Assembly: GCF_024505145.1 (NCBI RefSeq)
Contig: NZ_JANIAA010000050.1
Location: 1-64,000 of the forward strand
Direction: 5' to 3'
DNA length: 64,000 nucleotides
Origin: Streptomyces rugosispiralis
Lineage (GTDB): Bacteria; Actinomycetota; Actinomycetes; Streptomycetales; Streptomycetaceae
The translations under genes were made by a program, and so were the position numbers. Shown here piece by piece: positions 34,807-43,743 of this stretch. How positions within the stretch are numbered: the first letter of the stretch is position 1; each line of letters starts with the position of its first letter. The notes below the pieces were generated by a model. The model worked only from the letters and a program-made list of their open reading frames with translations, was not told the DNA's origin and made no database searches.

Positions 34807-35157
34807 CCGACCATTGATCGTTAGGCTTGTAAACCTTATCGACGGAGTAGGGCGATGCCAACGAGACCGAGATGCTGTCGCACGTCTTCTTCTCCCAATT
34901 CGATGGGTTCGGGTAGGCGGAAGGAAAACTCAGCTCGGTCGTGGCGTTTGGTACTCCTTCTTGTCCTCTACCTCGAATCGAAGCTGACGTGCCTTCGAGT
35001 GGGCCTCTCCATAGCGATAGAGCTTCCAGCCATGCTTCGGAAGTTCCCGATGAAGCCCGTCCATGGCCTCCTTCAGAGCGTCCACGGAAGGGCCCACCCC
35101 TGACTGTTCCAGGGCCATACGCCATGGCATGTGGTCCAGACCGTCGCCGTCTAAAGA
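34807..35157 (-). pseudogene. Frameshifted duplicate of the adjacent lipoprotein's C-terminal half
   Basis: Reading from 35157 the sequence encodes MPWRMALEQSG then ELPKHGWKLYRYGE, matching the lipoprotein's HHPWSVYKLSK then RLPKHGWDITKDGE. After KKEYQ (near 34945) homology continues in a second frame (KRHDRAEFSFRLPEP) and then a third (CDSISVSLASPYSVDKVYKP, matching ISVDVDSRCYRAPKG). So one or two frameshifts disrupt it, and the signal-peptide half is absent. It directly follows the intact gene on the same strand. Confidence 0.75.
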
Positions 35158-35741
35158 TCAGTGCCCTTGGGAGCACGGTAACAGCGTGAGTCAACGTCCA
35201 CGCTGATCAGCTCTTCAAGATTCCCTGACCGTTCCCTGGCCCACTCGATCTGCACCCAATGGTGCGTCCGGCGATTGACTGCCACGATCTCCGGGTTCCG
35301 TGCCTGCGACTTGGTTTCACCGTCTTTCGTGATATCCCAGCCATGCTTCGGCAACCGCTCACGGAGATTCTGCATCGCAGTCTCGAACGTTCCTTTGCTC
35401 AGTTTGTAGACCGACCAGGGATGATGAATTGCGTAGTACTTCGTCAGGTCGGGATCGATCGCCTCACAGACACTGACCGCAGCACCCGACTCAGTGGCTT
35501 TGCCCTCGACTCCCATCCAGTCCAGAAGGCTGCTGGAGATGGCATTGACCTCTTGTTTTGTTTCCTCAACAGCGCGAACTTCCGGCTTGTAACCGAGCTT
35601 GCCCTCTGCATTTCCATTGGTTTCGGAGTTATCATTCATTGATGAGCATCCCATCAGAACCAACGGAGCCGCCGCCACGGCACAAACCAACCATGAGAAC
35701 TTTCGGGACCCTCGCAACGGTCCAGAGCACGGCTCACTCAA
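35151..35741 (-). CDS. Secreted lipoprotein (cassette B)
   Basis: The 196 aa protein has a signal peptide with lipobox LMGC (Cys near 32) and a polar linker. The mature domain ends in RLPKHGWDITKDGETKSQAR then VDVDSRCYRAPKG. The TTG start at 35741 overlaps the end of the hydrolase gene by 8 bases and has an AAGGG site, indicating translational coupling. A broken copy of its C-terminal half follows downstream. Coupling to the exported hydrolase suggests an immunity, receptor or chaperone role at the cell surface; this is inference. Confidence 0.82.
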   Translation of the reverse strand: MSEPCSGPLRGSRKFSWLVCAVAAAPLVLMGCSSMNDNSETNGNAEGKLGYKPEVRAVEETKQEVNAISSSLLDWMGVEGKATESGAAVSVCEAIDPDLTKYYAIHHPWSVYKLSKGTFETAMQNLRERLPKHGWDITKDGETKSQARNPEIVAVNRRTHHWVQIEWARERSGNLEELISVDVDSRCYRAPKGTDL

Positions 35742-37608
35742 GTGTCACACCCTTATAGTCGCCTACAATAACCCGTGCCTGATTTTTCAAACTGACGGAT
35801 GGCTTTTGGTGATCGTCTACATTCCAATACCCACCATGGTCGCCAGAATCTGATTCCATGATATGCCCACCGAACTCCCTGTCGGTGGGAATTACCCCGT
35901 TACCCCCAAGGCCGACGCGCCGCCCACCTTCTCGGACGAACCAGTCGTCGCTTCCCGTACCTCCGGCTTTCATGGCCCACATATGGTCGGGATCTATGCC
36001 GAGATCAGCCGCATGTTCGGCCTGCATGCCAGGGCTCCCTGCCGCGATCACGTCGTCGGCGGGCAATGGGTCGCTCCATGTGTCCGCGTAGTCGCTACGG
36101 TATTTAGCCGCATCTCCTATAACCGTGCTGCCGTAACTGTGGCCGATAACGGTGGTGTGGGCAGTGCTACCAGTGGCCGCCTCGTGCGCCGCCTTATTGC
36201 CGTCAAGGAACTCACGCAGGGCAGGAGCGGCCTTTTCTGCGTACTTATCACTGGTAGCGTTGGGGATCTGATTCGGAGCATCGTAGTCGAACCAGGTAAT
36301 TGTCGAGATCTTGTCGCCGGGTGAAAGCGCCTGACTCTCCCGCCACAGCGTCACGCCACGGTTCAGGTCACCGTCAATGCTGCCTAGATGCGTTTTCGTC
36401 CCCGGTACATATAATGCGGTGTGGTCTGCTGCATCCGGATTCCCATTGGCCAGGACCACTCGCCCGTCGTCATTGGGATCGAATCCGAGGAGATATGCCT
36501 CGGGAAGACCGTCTTCACCTGTTCTGTCGAAACGCCGTTGGATGGCTTTCATGCCTTCCAAAGCGGACTTCAGATGCTCTCTCTTGCCTTCATACTTTTG
36601 GTGCCATTCAAGCCATTCGTCACTGTATCTCATTGTCCTGCCACCAGGGACATATTTCGGCTTGGGCTCCTCGGGTATGCTCTTGTATTGGGTTTGGTAC
36701 TCCGCCCGTTTCTCCTCGAATACGGCACGATTCGCCTCGTCGCGGACGTCCGCCGGAAGACCATTCAGCTTGCCGATGCTGTCAGGGTACATGGAAGCGT
36801 AGTCGGCCTTCTCCTGCGCGGAGAGCCCCTTCCACCAGTCCGCATTCGATTTTGGATCGCCATCTTTGGGCGGAGGTTTGATCTCGTTCAAGTACTCCTT
36901 CGCACCACTGCGGACACCCCCCGTGTCCTTCTTGGCGTCGATCCAGTCCTCCGCAGCGACGGTCAGATCGTCGTCGGCCTTCAGCTTGCGTAGCTTGGGG
37001 GCCCACTTCTCATCCGCCTGCGTGGCGTCATAGACGGCCTGGGCGATGCGGTTGGCAATGGCCACGGCTCGGCCGAAGTTCGGATTGGGGTGGATGTTCG
37101 CCGCCTGGCGATCCAGGGCGTCGGCGGCGTCATTCGCGTCGCCGGTCGGGTCGATCGGCTGGTTCGTCGGCTTGCCCTTCGCGCTGCCCGTGACCGTGCC
37201 GCCCTCCGGCACTTTGCCGTCGACCTTGTCGCCGGCCGCCGGGTAGCTCACCGAGCCATCAGAGCCCACCGTGAACTTCTCTGCCTCGGCATCCTCCACG
37301 GCGGCGTCGAGCTTGTCCTTGGCCGCTCGCAGTTCGTAGGCCAGAGAGTTGAGAGCGGTGGTGATGAGAGCGCATTCGACCTGGGTGTAGTGGAAGTTCG
37401 TCGCCAGCTTGCGGAGTTGCACCACAGCGGCGTCAGCGGCATAGCCTTCGAGAACGTCCTGACCCTTCGCGGCTTTCCGCATGCCCGCGATGATCCGGTT
37501 CTCGACGTCATCCTTGGCCTGACTGGCCATGTCACCGACGGTCTTATAGCCGCCTGCGGCGTCTTCGAATTCCGTCGGCTTCAGAGATTTGAGAGTCGCG
37601 TAATCCAC
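35734..37608 (-). CDS. ESX-associated alpha/beta hydrolase (DUF1023-type), candidate secreted enzyme (cassette B)
   Basis: The 624 aa protein has an N-terminal helical region (about 1-140) of the type found in ESX substrates, a polar middle, and a C-terminal alpha/beta hydrolase domain with nucleophile elbow GHSYGS near residue 500 preceded by ALYVPGT and followed by AAGSPGM. These are features of the actinobacterial DUF1023 hydrolases. Candidate acid and His residues lie downstream (GIDPDH, GGHIMES). There is no signal peptide. It starts at GTG 9 bp after the 154 aa WXG-like gene. A lipase, esterase or peptidase substrate cannot be decided from sequence. Confidence 0.88.
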   Translation of the reverse strand: MDYATLKSLKPTEFEDAAGGYKTVGDMASQAKDDVENRIIAGMRKAAKGQDVLEGYAADAAVVQLRKLATNFHYTQVECALITTALNSLAYELRAAKDKLDAAVEDAEAEKFTVGSDGSVSYPAAGDKVDGKVPEGGTVTGSAKGKPTNQPIDPTGDANDAADALDRQAANIHPNPNFGRAVAIANRIAQAVYDATQADEKWAPKLRKLKADDDLTVAAEDWIDAKKDTGGVRSGAKEYLNEIKPPPKDGDPKSNADWWKGLSAQEKADYASMYPDSIGKLNGLPADVRDEANRAVFEEKRAEYQTQYKSIPEEPKPKYVPGGRTMRYSDEWLEWHQKYEGKREHLKSALEGMKAIQRRFDRTGEDGLPEAYLLGFDPNDDGRVVLANGNPDAADHTALYVPGTKTHLGSIDGDLNRGVTLWRESQALSPGDKISTITWFDYDAPNQIPNATSDKYAEKAAPALREFLDGNKAAHEAATGSTAHTTVIGHSYGSTVIGDAAKYRSDYADTWSDPLPADDVIAAGSPGMQAEHAADLGIDPDHMWAMKAGGTGSDDWFVREGGRRVGLGGNGVIPTDREFGGHIMESDSGDHGGYWNVDDHQKPSVSLKNQARVIVGDYKGVTLE

Positions 37609-37617
37609 TGGTCCGCG

Positions 37618-38082
37618 TCACCGACCCCGACTCTCGCCACCGACGGGCTTCGTGTCCTTGTACAGGACATCCAGCCCGTCGAACGCACACTTGGTTGCCT
37701 CATCGTTCTTGTACTGGTGATCCCCGGCCCGCTCAAGCCGGTCCTGAATCGCCCCGCACTTCCCGCTCACGCCCTTCAGGTAACGCTTCCAGGAGTTGTA
37801 GAGCTGCCGCTGAGCGGCCGCACTCTCGATGCCGCCCCCGCTCTTACTGCCCGCGCCCAGGCCGGTCTGCTCCTCCTCCAGCTTGGTCAGCGCGGTCTTG
37901 ATGTCCCCCCGGAGTTTGCCGACACTCCGACCTGCTGCCGTCCAGGCGCTCTTGCTGGACTTCACCCCGCCTGATCCGCCTTGTTGCCATCCTGGCTCGT
38001 TGTCGGCACTAGCGAGACTCATCCCGGCGTCACCGGACGCCTCGCGCTTCATCTGCGCCCATTCCGCCTCGAACGTCGACAT
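37618..38082 (-). CDS. WXG100-like small protein, probable ESX partner of the hydrolase (cassette B)
   Basis: The 154 aa protein is helical; its N terminus (FEAEWAQMKREASGD) resembles the 157 aa protein of cassette A. It carries SAWTAAG in the W-x-x turn position and a C-terminal YKNDE that fits YxxxD/E. Two cysteines (SGKCGA, ATKCAF) may pair. It lies 9 bp upstream of the hydrolase gene, so the two are co-translated and probably co-exported. Confidence 0.82.
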   Translation of the reverse strand: MSTFEAEWAQMKREASGDAGMSLASADNEPGWQQGGSGGVKSSKSAWTAAGRSVGKLRGDIKTALTKLEEEQTGLGAGSKSGGGIESAAAQRQLYNSWKRYLKGVSGKCGAIQDRLERAGDHQYKNDEATKCAFDGLDVLYKDTKPVGGESRGR

Positions 38083-38171
38083 ACTCTCCCGTTCCCCCCG
38101 GCCTCATGCCACTTATAGTTACGCCAAATAGCTCAGTGTAGATGACGCTTCATAGGTGTCTATGAGTACTT

Positions 38172-39431
38172 CTACTCAGCCGTGCCGGAGCGCCGGCGCC
38201 TCCGTTCGTTGAGAACCGCCGCCAGGCCCGCGATGCCCGCCACCGCGATGACAGCGGCACCGACGGAGTACGTCGCCAGGCGTTCCTTGCGCTCCTGAGC
38301 GGTCTCGCCCAAGGGCATCGGAGCCGGGTCGGGCGCGGCGACGTCGTGGGCCGCGCCCTTGTCCAGGGTGACGTGGTCGATACGGGTTTCGTCGTCGGTG
38401 AGAGCGCGGACTGGGTCGACGACGCCCCAACCGATGAAGCGGTCATGGTGGTTGACGGCGCGCTCGGCGGTCTGCTCGATCTGGGCGACCACCTCGTCCT
38501 GGCGCCACTCCGGGTGCTTGGCGCGGATCAGGGCGGCGACGCCGGCGACGTAGGGCGCGGAGAAGCTGGTGCCGTTGTCCACGCACTGGCCGCCCTTGGG
38601 GACGGTGGAGACCATTTCGACGCCGGGAGCGGCGACATCGACGAAGTCGCCGGACTGGGAGAAGGGGGCGCGTTCGTTGTTGCGGTCCGAGGCGCCGACG
38701 GCGAGGACGCCGTCGTAAGCGGCCGGGTAGGTCTTCTTGACCTTGCCGTCGAGACCGTCGTTGCCCGCGGAGGCGACCACGACGACATCGGCTTGCAGTG
38801 CGTTCTCTACGGCTTGCTGCAGCGTGCTGTTTGCCTGGAGCGGCTTGACGGTGTCCTGGGAGATGTTGATGACGCGGGCTCCCGCCTCGACCGCCCAGTT
38901 GATGGCCGTGGCCATGGTGTCGGTGGTGCCGGAGCCCTTTTCATCGTTCTGCCGGATCGGGATGATCTCGGCTTTGGGTGCGATGCCGACGAATCCCGTG
39001 CCCGAGTGCGGACGGGCGGCGATGATGCCGGCGACCTTGGTGCCGTGGCCGACCGAGTCGTCCGTCCCGTCGCCCTTCTTCCCCTTGGACAGACTCTTCT
39101 TGCCGCCCTTACGGACCTCCTTGCCCTTGCTGGTGTCGACGGCGTCCTTGAGCTGAGGATTGGTGTTGTCGACGCCGGTGTCGATGACGGCGACTTTGAC
39201 CGGACGCCCCTTCGAGTCCAGCCCCTTGGTGTCCTGCCACAGCTGGTCGAGCATGACGCGCTGAAGGGACCAGGGGGTGCCCTTTATCTGTTTGGCGGGG
39301 TAGGTGCATTCACCGCTGCCCGCCAGGGACAGATCCGGCGCCGCGGAGGCCGATATCGGTCCGGCGGCCGCGGTCAGTGCCGTGAGGCCGGTCGCCGCCG
39401 CCAGGGCGAAGGGTTTCATGGTGCGCCGCAT
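38172..39431 (-). CDS. mycP: Mycosin subtilisin-like protease MycP
   Basis: The 419 aa protein has a signal peptide (ends ASAAPD), an S8 domain with Asp in VAVIDTGV, His in SVGHGTKVAG, Asn in ASAGNDG and Ser in GTSFSAPYV, and a C-terminal membrane span (about residues 390-410) followed by RRRRR. It is the standard mycosin that stabilises the ESX membrane complex and clips substrates outside the cell. I prefer the ATG at 39431 (AGGA about 11 bases upstream) over the one at 39449, whose ribosome site would be too close. It directly follows eccB. Confidence 0.93.
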   Translation of the reverse strand: MRRTMKPFALAAATGLTALTAAAGPISASAAPDLSLAGSGECTYPAKQIKGTPWSLQRVMLDQLWQDTKGLDSKGRPVKVAVIDTGVDNTNPQLKDAVDTSKGKEVRKGGKKSLSKGKKGDGTDDSVGHGTKVAGIIAARPHSGTGFVGIAPKAEIIPIRQNDEKGSGTTDTMATAINWAVEAGARVINISQDTVKPLQANSTLQQAVENALQADVVVVASAGNDGLDGKVKKTYPAAYDGVLAVGASDRNNERAPFSQSGDFVDVAAPGVEMVSTVPKGGQCVDNGTSFSAPYVAGVAALIRAKHPEWRQDEVVAQIEQTAERAVNHHDRFIGWGVVDPVRALTDDETRIDHVTLDKGAAHDVAAPDPAPMPLGETAQERKERLATYSVGAAVIAVAGIAGLAAVLNERRRRRSGTAE

Positions 39432-39452
39432 GTGTTCGGGCTTCCTCATGTC

Positions 39453-41015
39453 CTATGAACCCTGGGGCTGCTTGGCGCTGTTGGCGTCGAGGCGTGGACC
39501 GGTGGGCAGGAATTCGGACCAGTCCGCGGGCACCGGGGTCGGCTTGACGTCCTGGTACCCGAGGCTGCGCTGGGCCTTGTTGACGTCCTGCTGGGTCTGG
39601 GCGGCCTTGTCCTTGTCGGAGCCCTCGTCGCCGATTTTCGCATTGCCGGAATCGCTGTCGTTGTTGGACTGGACCGAGTAGCGAAGGCCGGTGTCGGTCA
39701 CCAGGAAGACGGGACCGTTCTTGATCTGCCGGCCGCTCACCTGGCGGTAGAGCACTCCCGATCCCGGGGTGACGTAGGCGCTGGTGGCGCCGTCCGGGAT
39801 GGTGGCCGGGAAGTCCTTGCCAGCCCAAGTGGACACCTTGGCACCGCCCTTGGCGGTCACCCCGGCCAAGATGCTGCAACTGGTGTCCCGGGCTCCGCTG
39901 CCCAGCGCGGGATCAACGGAGTTGGCCTGGCTCGGGATTTCGCTGGGCCAGCGGTACTGCCCGTAGAAATCGTTCTCCGTGTCCGGGTTGAACGACTGGG
40001 CCGCCACTCGCTTGGCCATACTCGCCTCGTTGATGGAGGTCTTGCTCCTGAGCAGAAGCTTGGCCACGAACTCCGAAACGCGCTGGACCTTTCCCCGCAG
40101 CACCACGTACTTCTGGGTGCCGGCTCCGGTGGGCGCTTCGAGCACCATGCCGACCCGGTTCGCCTCGCCGAGGCTCGGGACCCCGGCGTCATCGCCGATC
40201 TGGCCCGGGACCCGCGGAAAGTCGATCGGTGCCCCGTCTCTGAAGGTCGCCAGCCAGTCCCTGGTGACCCGCTGCGGCTTGGCACCGTCGTGGAAGATCG
40301 AGCGCAGCAGAAGATTGGTGTCCTCGGCGGACTTGGCCTTCCAGTCCGGGCCGCCGATCAAATACTTCACGCCCCGCGGATCGACGAGATAGCGAGCGTC
40401 GTCCTGGCCCCGCACATAGAGGGCCTGGCCGCCGCGGAGCGCCTGGGATCCGCGGAGCTTCTTGAGCTTCGAGTCCCGGTCGGAAAAGAGGAAGACGGCC
40501 TTCTGGGTGGTGTTCCCATTGCCGCCCGGCTGCTCACAGACCGCCCACGTCATGCGCTTTTTCGCCTCGTCCGCACTGGGGATGCGGTCCGGTGCGTAGG
40601 GAATGCCGATCGTGGGGCCACGCGGGATGTGGCCGTTGTCCAGCTCCGACTCCTTCACCTTGATGACGCTGGACTTATCGGGGTCGAGAAGGAGCTTGGC
40701 GGAGGCGAGGTTCAGCACGGGGTGGAGTTGGGGCTTGCCGCCGGTCTTCAGGATGACGTACCGAGTGGTGGAGTCACTGCCGACGATCACATGCGATTCC
40801 GGTGTGTCCCACCCCTTGGGGGCGACGGGTTTGAACATGCCCCAGGCACCGAAACCGGCGAGGATCAGGGCCCCGACGACGACTCCGGGAAGGACCGCGC
40901 GCAGTGGACGCGGCGCACCCTCCTCCGTGCCACTTGGCGTGGGTTGCAAAAAGGCGGCGACTGTCCGCTTCTTCGCATAGATATAGGCGTTGAGTTCATC
41001 CCGCCGTGATGCCAT
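39453..41015 (-). CDS. eccB: Type VII secretion protein EccB
   Basis: The 520 aa protein has the EccB start (SRRDELNAYIYAKKRTVAAF), one membrane span (about 38-60, VLPGVVVGALILAGFGAW) and a large external domain beginning with the repeat-type segment YVILKTGGKPQLHPVLN. EccB is the extracytoplasmic part of the ESX core complex. Two cysteines (AVCEQPGG, TSCSILAG) match the family's disulfide. The ATG start at 41015 is divergent from eccE. Confidence 0.95.
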   Translation of the reverse strand: MASRRDELNAYIYAKKRTVAAFLQPTPSGTEEGAPRPLRAVLPGVVVGALILAGFGAWGMFKPVAPKGWDTPESHVIVGSDSTTRYVILKTGGKPQLHPVLNLASAKLLLDPDKSSVIKVKESELDNGHIPRGPTIGIPYAPDRIPSADEAKKRMTWAVCEQPGGNGNTTQKAVFLFSDRDSKLKKLRGSQALRGGQALYVRGQDDARYLVDPRGVKYLIGGPDWKAKSAEDTNLLLRSIFHDGAKPQRVTRDWLATFRDGAPIDFPRVPGQIGDDAGVPSLGEANRVGMVLEAPTGAGTQKYVVLRGKVQRVSEFVAKLLLRSKTSINEASMAKRVAAQSFNPDTENDFYGQYRWPSEIPSQANSVDPALGSGARDTSCSILAGVTAKGGAKVSTWAGKDFPATIPDGATSAYVTPGSGVLYRQVSGRQIKNGPVFLVTDTGLRYSVQSNNDSDSGNAKIGDEGSDKDKAAQTQQDVNKAQRSLGYQDVKPTPVPADWSEFLPTGPRLDANSAKQPQGS

Positions 41016-41196
41016 TTTTAGCCGCTTCTCCCCGCTTTTCGGCCTCGGTAGTCAGGTGGCCTGCCTCGGTCCTGGCGTCGTACCGACCCTCTACTATGCC
41101 GGTAGTGAACTGGCTCATGCCGCCCGGGGACACTCACCGGCGGCGACGACGACCGGGCCGTTCGGGCCGGTTTCGGACATTAGGGGGCTGACGGGG
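41016..41196. promoter_or_regulatory. Divergent eccB/eccE promoter region
   Basis: The 181-bp gap separates eccB (minus) and eccE (plus). TACTAT (41092-41097) is a good plus-strand -10 candidate about 100 bases before eccE, but the -35 position is weak. No clear minus-strand promoter is recognisable. Confidence 0.3.
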
Positions 41197-42540
41197 ATGG
41201 CTGCCGCAACGCGCGCACGTTCCGCGAGGAGCGCGTCCGGCCGAGGAACACCGAGCGGATCCCGTCCGCCCGCACCCGCTGACGCGCCGCCGACAGCGGC
41301 CCCCATCGCCTCCGCCACACCGCGCACGACGTCCCGGCCCGGCAGCATCGGCCCCCTGCGGCTGCAGCAATTCGTGCTGATCGAGGTGGCCGCGGCGATA
41401 GTGCTGGCCGCAGGAGTGGTCGACAAACTCCTGCTGGTGCCCGCCGGGATCGTGGGCGTCGTCCTGGTGCTGCTGGCCGTGGTCACCCGTCATCAGCAGC
41501 CGATACCGGAATGGCTGAGCACCGCGCTCGCACTGCGCAGGCGCCAGCGGCAGGCGGCGAAGCCGCTCGACGCGGGCACGGACCCCGGTTTCACACCGGC
41601 CCTGGAGTGCGAACCGGCCCTGCGCACCTATACGTTCACCGATCGCGAGCGGCGCATGGTCGGCTTGGTGGGTGACGGCACCTTTCTGACCGCGATCCTG
41701 CAGGTGGACGCGACGGACTCACCGCTGCGCCCGCAGCGTACGCAGCGTCCGCTGCCGCTCTCGCTGCTGCGCGACGCCATGGACGTCGACGGAATCGTGC
41801 TGGAGTCCGTGCAGGTGGTGCAGCATGCGTTGCCGGCGCCCGCACCCCATCTGTCGGCACAGACGGTGCCCGTGCGCAACTACGGGCCGCTTCAGGAGCA
41901 GACGGGGGCGCCCGCGGTCCGACTGACGTGGGTGGCGTTGAAGTTCGACCCGGAGCTCTGCCCGGAGGCCGTCGCGGCCCGGGGCGGGGGCCTCGAAGGC
42001 GCGCAGCGGTGTGTGCTGCGGGCGGCGGACCAGTTGTCGAGCAGGCTCCAGGGCGCAGGGTTCGGCGTGACGCTCCTGCCGGAGGAAGGCGTGACGGCGG
42101 CGATCGCCACCGCCGCGAGCGTCAACCCGCGGGCGACGGCGCAGGCCCGGCAGACCAATACGCTCAGTCGACGCACGGTCGAGAGCACTCGGGCCTGGCG
42201 CTGCGACGACCGGTGGCACACCACCTACTGGGTGAGCAGGTGGCCGCAGCTGGGACCGGGAGCCACGCCTCTTCCCCAACTGGCCGCCCTGCTGACCTCA
42301 CTGCCCGCGCTCGCGACGACGCTCAGCCTCACCCTGCGGCGGGGCGGGACGCAGAGCGGCCGGCCCGCGCCCACGGTGAGCGGGTATGTGCGGATCACGG
42401 GTCATAGCGCTGACGACCTGGTCGCGATGAGGCGAGAGCTCCAGCGCACCGCCCGTGGGGTGCGGGTGGGGCTCGCGCGGCTGGACCGCGAGCAGGTACC
42501 CGGCGTACTCGCCACTCTGCCTCTGGGAGGGACCCGCTGA
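41197..42540 (+). CDS. eccE: Type VII secretion protein EccE
   Basis: The 447 aa protein has a Pro/Ser/Thr-rich start, two adjacent membrane spans (about residues 52-95, FVLIEVAAAIVLAAG then LLLVPAGIVGVVLVLLAVV) and a cytoplasmic-type domain, as in EccE. ATG at 41197 follows AGGGGG. Its stop overlaps the next start by one base (TGATG), so translation is coupled. EccE is the peripheral subunit of the ESX core complex. Family similarity is looser than for EccB, EccC and EccD, as is typical. Confidence 0.88.
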   Translation: MAAATRARSARSASGRGTPSGSRPPAPADAPPTAAPIASATPRTTSRPGSIGPLRLQQFVLIEVAAAIVLAAGVVDKLLLVPAGIVGVVLVLLAVVTRHQQPIPEWLSTALALRRRQRQAAKPLDAGTDPGFTPALECEPALRTYTFTDRERRMVGLVGDGTFLTAILQVDATDSPLRPQRTQRPLPLSLLRDAMDVDGIVLESVQVVQHALPAPAPHLSAQTVPVRNYGPLQEQTGAPAVRLTWVALKFDPELCPEAVAARGGGLEGAQRCVLRAADQLSSRLQGAGFGVTLLPEEGVTAAIATAASVNPRATAQARQTNTLSRRTVESTRAWRCDDRWHTTYWVSRWPQLGPGATPLPQLAALLTSLPALATTLSLTLRRGGTQSGRPAPTVSGYVRITGHSADDLVAMRRELQRTARGVRVGLARLDREQVPGVLATLPLGGTR

Positions 42541-43346
42541 TGGCCACGCCGACGACCGTCTCAGGCGGCCCTTCTTACGCTCCGGCCGCCACACCTGGTC
42601 ATATGCCCGGTCAGCCGGACGGGCCGATGGCTCCCGCCCCGCGCAGGTTGCGACGGGGATTCGGGCTGATCGGACCCCGGCGTCAGCCGCACGAGCTCTC
42701 CCCGGAGCAGTTCGACGCACTGGCGCTGCCGACCGGCGACGACGGGGTGGTGATCGGTGTCGGCGCGCGGGACCAACCCGCCGTGCTGGGCCTGCACCGT
42801 CCCACGCCCTTCAACGTGGTCCTGGTCGGCGGGCTGTGGACGGCGCAGGTGATCGGGTTGCGAGCGGTGGCCACGGGCGCGCGGGTCACCGTGGAGACGG
42901 GCCGTCAGCAGATGTGGGCGTCATTGGCGCAGGCCGCGAACGGCGGGTATCAGAGCATGACGCTCCACGACGTGGGACGTGTACCGCCGCAGGGGCCCTC
43001 GATCGGCAGTCCCGTCCTGGTGATCCGTGACGCGGGCATGCGACCGCCGCGCGGGCGGGTGACCTCGGCGCCGTGGCAGTCCGTGCTGACGCTTCTGCCC
43101 TACCTGAGCCCCGTCGCCCCCCGGCTCATGGAGAACGCGGACCTGGTGGGCGTCCAGCGGGTGTCTCCCGAGGAGGCCGCCCAGGTCGGGCGGATCATGG
43201 GACTGCCGTCCACGGATGTCGAATCACTGTCCACGCTTCCGGACGGGGTCACTCTTTGGTGTGATCGTCAGTCGCGGCTCTATGTGGCGACGCATCCGAC
43301 TGACATCGAATCCGGCCTGCTGGGCGGGGCTCGCCGCATGGACTGA
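42540..43346 (+). CDS. Cytoplasmic ESX-locus protein of unknown function
   Basis: The 268 aa protein is translationally coupled to eccE. It has a Pro/Ala-rich start, then an alpha/beta domain with VVLVGGLWTAQVIGLRAVATG resembling a nucleotide-binding-like strand-turn-helix without a proper P-loop. There are no membrane spans. Such a gene accompanies eccE in streptomycete ESX loci, but I know no assigned function. A docking role on EccE is possible. Confidence 0.78.
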   Translation: MATPTTVSGGPSYAPAATPGHMPGQPDGPMAPAPRRLRRGFGLIGPRRQPHELSPEQFDALALPTGDDGVVIGVGARDQPAVLGLHRPTPFNVVLVGGLWTAQVIGLRAVATGARVTVETGRQQMWASLAQAANGGYQSMTLHDVGRVPPQGPSIGSPVLVIRDAGMRPPRGRVTSAPWQSVLTLLPYLSPVAPRLMENADLVGVQRVSPEEAAQVGRIMGLPSTDVESLSTLPDGVTLWCDRQSRLYVATHPTDIESGLLGGARRMD

Positions 43347-43441
43347 CGGTGTTCGATTGCCGCCGCGCACACGGTGGATGAGACTGTCAGCCAAGCACCA
43401 GGCGGGCTTGTTTCCGCGGTACCCGAAGGGATTCTCCACCG

Positions 43442-43672
43442 ATGGCCGACGCCAAAGAGAAGGAAGAGCTGTACGCCCTCGACATCTCCGGTGTCGAGTG
43501 GCTCAGCGCACCTGGCAGCAGTTCCGAGGACCGGGTGGAGATCGCCTACCTGCCGAACGGGGCGGTGGCCATGCGGAATTCCACCGACCCCGAGACCGTG
43601 CTGCGCTACACGGAGGCCGAATGGCGTGCCTTCGTCCTGGGCGCGAGGGACGGCGAATTCGATCTGAGCTGA
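43442..43672 (+). CDS. DUF397 family small protein (BldB-type)
   Basis: The 76 aa protein fits the DUF397 pattern: GVEWLSAPGSSS, VEIAYLPNGAVAMRNSTDP and YTEAEWRAFVLGARDGEFD. DUF397 proteins are small actinobacterial regulators often paired with helix-turn-helix proteins; BldB, a developmental regulator, belongs to this group, and from memory bldB lies within the ESX gene cluster of S. coelicolor. That makes this a bldB candidate, but I have not compared sequences. It sits 95 bp after the EccE-coupled gene, before a terminator hairpin. Confidence 0.85.
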   Translation: MADAKEKEELYALDISGVEWLSAPGSSSEDRVEIAYLPNGAVAMRNSTDPETVLRYTEAEWRAFVLGARDGEFDLS

Positions 43673-43681
43673 GGAGCTCGG

Positions 43682-43717
43682 GCGCGGGGGCGGACGCCGG
43701 TCGGTGTCCGCCCCCGC
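43682..43717. terminator. Bidirectional terminator hairpin
   Basis: A perfect 13-bp GC-rich stem (43682-43694 with 43705-43717) with a 10-base loop lies between the convergent DUF397 gene and the beta-propeller gene. Confidence 0.8.
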
Positions 43718-43743
43718 GGTCGTGTCCCACCGCTCGGCCGCGC

